Positions 14,333 through 15,198 of a DNA stretch of 15,198 bases are shown here, in pieces; position 1 is the stretch's first letter, and each line of letters opens with the position of its first letter. Where the stretch lies: NCBI GenBank assembly GCA_947628575.1, contig CANRAK010000030.1:1-15198 (forward strand), in the 5' to 3' direction. The notes under the pieces are model-generated. The model worked only from the letters and a program-made list of their open reading frames with translations, ran no database searches and was not told the DNA's origin. The stretch is from an uncultured Clostridia bacterium (lineage in GTDB: Bacteria > Bacillota > Clostridia > TANB77 > CAG-465). A program made the translations under genes and the position numbers.

Positions 14333-14385
14333 GCGCGTGGTCTAGGACCATGAGGTCACAAGTTTAACTTTGGTCACTCCGACCA
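14333..14385 (+). pseudogene. Decayed 3' fragment of tRNA-Pro
   Basis: These 53 bases align without gaps to the anticodon-arm-to-CCA part of the intact tRNA at 14623-14675, with 11 mismatches. Nine of the 11 are transitions, and the fragment usually carries A or T where the tRNA has G or C. The anticodon loop reads TCTAGGA instead of TTTGGGA, the T-arm no longer pairs well, and the acceptor 5' strand and D-arm are missing. It therefore cannot be a working tRNA. It may be a decayed tandem duplicate or a leftover from recombination at a tRNA gene. Confidence 0.8.
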
Positions 14386-14407
14386 TACACATCTTTACAC
14401 ATTATAT

Positions 14408-14434
14408 ATTATACTTTTTTGGGTATAAAGTCAA
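14408..14434 (-). promoter_or_regulatory. Probable promoter of the acpS operon
   Basis: Minus-strand TTGACT (14434-14429) and TATAAT (14413-14408) with a 15-base spacer, shorter than ideal. A second TATAAT at 14406-14401 would need a 22-base spacer. The transcript would begin near 14401 and read through the tRNA fragment in antisense before acpS. Confidence 0.5.
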
Positions 14435-14462
14435 TATTTTCAAAGAAATTAAGGAAAATGTA

Positions 14463-14491
14463 TTGATTAATAACATATAATATATTATAAT
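14463..14491 (+). promoter_or_regulatory. Orphan tRNA-type promoter upstream of tRNA-Pro
   Basis: TTGATT (14463-14468), 17-base spacer, TATAAT (14486-14491). The architecture is the same as the tRNA-Pro promoter 90 bases further on, but nothing recognisable follows it before that promoter. It could be a second promoter for tRNA-Pro or the remnant of a lost tRNA unit. Confidence 0.5.
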
Positions 14492-14552
14492 TATTTACTG
14501 TCTAATTCGACGCTACTTATACATTATTTTATAACATTTTTCTTAAAAACTA

Positions 14553-14581
14553 TTGATTTTTAGACATACAAGTGTTATAAT
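14553..14581 (+). promoter_or_regulatory. Promoter of tRNA-Pro
   Basis: TTGATT (14553-14558), 17-base spacer, TATAAT (14576-14581) with an extended TGT. The predicted start near 14588 is 12 bases before the mature tRNA. Confidence 0.75.
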
Positions 14582-14599
14582 AATTTTCGTACACAGTTT

Positions 14600-14675
14600 C
14601 GGGGTGTAGCTCAGTTGGTAGAGCGCGTGGTTTGGGACCATGAGGTCGCAGGTTCGGGTCCTGTCACTCCGACCA
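14600..14675 (+). tRNA. tRNA-Pro (anticodon TGG)
   Basis: A full cloverleaf can be drawn. The acceptor CGGGGTG pairs with CACTCCG (one G-T pair), the D-arm is GCTCAGTTGGTAGAGC, and the anticodon stem CGTGG/CCATG encloses TTTGGGA with TGG at positions 34-36. The T-arm is GCAGG-TTCGGGT-CCTGT. Discriminator A is followed by CC and A, so CCA is encoded. It has its own promoter and terminator and is transcribed opposite to the acpS operon. Confidence 0.97.
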
Positions 14676-14681
14676 ATGATA

Positions 14682-14726
14682 GATGTTTTTATAGGATTTA
14701 ACGTGTTCTATAAAAGCATCTTTTTT
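14682..14726 (+). terminator. Terminator of tRNA-Pro
   Basis: GATGTTTTTATAG (14682-14694) pairs with CTATAAAAGCATC (14708-14720) over 13 positions with one G-U pair, followed by six T. Confidence 0.85.
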
Positions 14727-14749
14727 ATTCATGTTAATAATTTAAGGTC

Positions 14750-15002
14750 TTATTTTAGATTTATGCTCTTTCTTATATTTATAGATATATCAATATCAAA
14801 TATTTTTGTTAAGTCATAAATATCAAGTGCTCCTATACACTTTCAATATATAGTTATAATTTTTACTGTTTCTCCATTTGTTAATTTTTCAACGTGATTA
14901 TTTTATTTCGTCTATAAGTTCATTTAGCATTTTTCTCGTTAATTTTTCATTCTTATATATTTGCGAACAATAGCAATAAACATAACTACTGTGATTTTTC
15001 AA
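14750..15002 (-). pseudogene. Frameshifted coding remnant, possibly the C-terminus of a serine recombinase
   Basis: Two minus-strand frames read as protein-like text. One runs from about 15002 to 14898 and ends YKNEKLTRKMLNELIDEIK followed by a stop. After a frame shift near 14900, a second frame reads HVEKLTNGETVKIITIY, stop, KCIGALDIYDLTKIFDIDI and ends at TAA 14752-14750. The sequence of a (T)xxMLNELIDxI helix, then a xxNGxxxxxIxIYYxxIG strand, resembles the C-terminal region of large serine recombinases of Tn4451-like elements. That assignment is from memory of the pattern and is tentative. With a frameshift and an internal stop, the remnant is not functional. Confidence 0.4.
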
Positions 15003-15198
15003 TTAAAATAATAGTTTAGATTAGATATACAATCAGAAAAAGAATTTAAAAATTTTTAATACTTGTAGACACTCCTTACTAATTATGATGCCATAGCATT
15101 ATTAAACTATATATTAAAAATAAAGGTGACTTGTAAAAGTAATTTCTACTTAGAAAAAGTAACTTCCGTTGTAAGATAAAAAGCATAATTTAAAGATA
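15003..15198. other. AT-rich non-coding stretch at the right edge
   Basis: I see no convincing gene, tRNA or terminator here. It holds a short direct repeat, AAAAGTAA (15135-15142 and 15155-15162), around the inverted TTTCTA-CT-TAGAAA (about 15143-15156). Given the remnant next to it, this may be degraded mobile-element DNA. Confidence 0.35.

Noticed and set aside
14333..14675. Active integration site (attL/attR pair) made of the tRNA and its fragment
   Set aside because: Only 290 bases apart, no integrase between them, wrong order of intact gene and fragment, and 11 of 53 positions differ.
1..15198. CRISPR array, rRNA or insertion sequence
   Set aside because: I found no regularly spaced repeats, no rRNA signature sequence, and no transposase with terminal inverted repeats.

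Overview
The window is very AT-rich. Nearly every gene lies on the minus strand, and the regulatory signals are low-GC Gram-positive in style: strong AGGAGG-type ribosome binding sites, TTGACA-N17-TATAAT promoters, and hairpins followed by T-runs. A valS T-box riboswitch, RicT (YaaT/PSP1), a two-cluster ferredoxin and a Bacillota-like core gene set all point to an anaerobic member of the Clostridia. An uncultured gut lineage is my inference. The standard code fits: TGA is used as a stop and Trp is TGG.

Layout in coordinate order. (1) 1-351: the N-terminus of an anchored or secreted acidic protein that runs off the left edge, with its own promoter and a leader that could fold in two ways over the ribosome binding site. 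(2) 525-1442: a secreted protein with two Ig-like repeats, with its own promoter and terminator. (3) 1538-4698: a valine-responsive unit made of a promoter, T-box leader, a 65-aa two-helix membrane protein and valS. (4) 4695-5042: a thioredoxin-like gene with a CEPC active site. (5) 5097-8912: an accessory block with an N-acetyltransferase that may be leaderless, a HipA-like kinase with intact catalytic motifs, two small proteins that resemble a detached HipA N-terminal domain, a second HipA-like protein that has lost key catalytic residues, and a third small protein. (6) 8970-14434: a housekeeping operon transcribed acpS-metG-lepB-holB-ricT-ferredoxin, tightly spaced and ended by a strong terminator at 8935-8964. 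(7) 14333-14726 on the plus strand: an intact tRNA-Pro(TGG) with promoter and terminator, preceded by a decayed 3' fragment of a second tRNA-Pro and an orphan tRNA-type promoter. (8) 14727-15198: non-coding or decayed DNA that includes a frameshifted coding remnant, possibly the C-terminus of a serine recombinase.

How the genes work together: the operon combines cofactor loading for fatty acid synthesis (AcpS), translation (MetG), protein export (LepB), replication (HolB) and RNA-maturation regulation (RicT with an Fe-S protein). The most novel candidate is the block at 5097-8400. It is a duplicated module of a HipA-fold kinase gene followed by a small HipA-N-like protein gene. One copy looks catalytically competent and the other looks like a pseudokinase. 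A third small gene sits between them as a self-contained transcription unit with a perfect consensus promoter. No HipB-type DNA-binding partner is visible.
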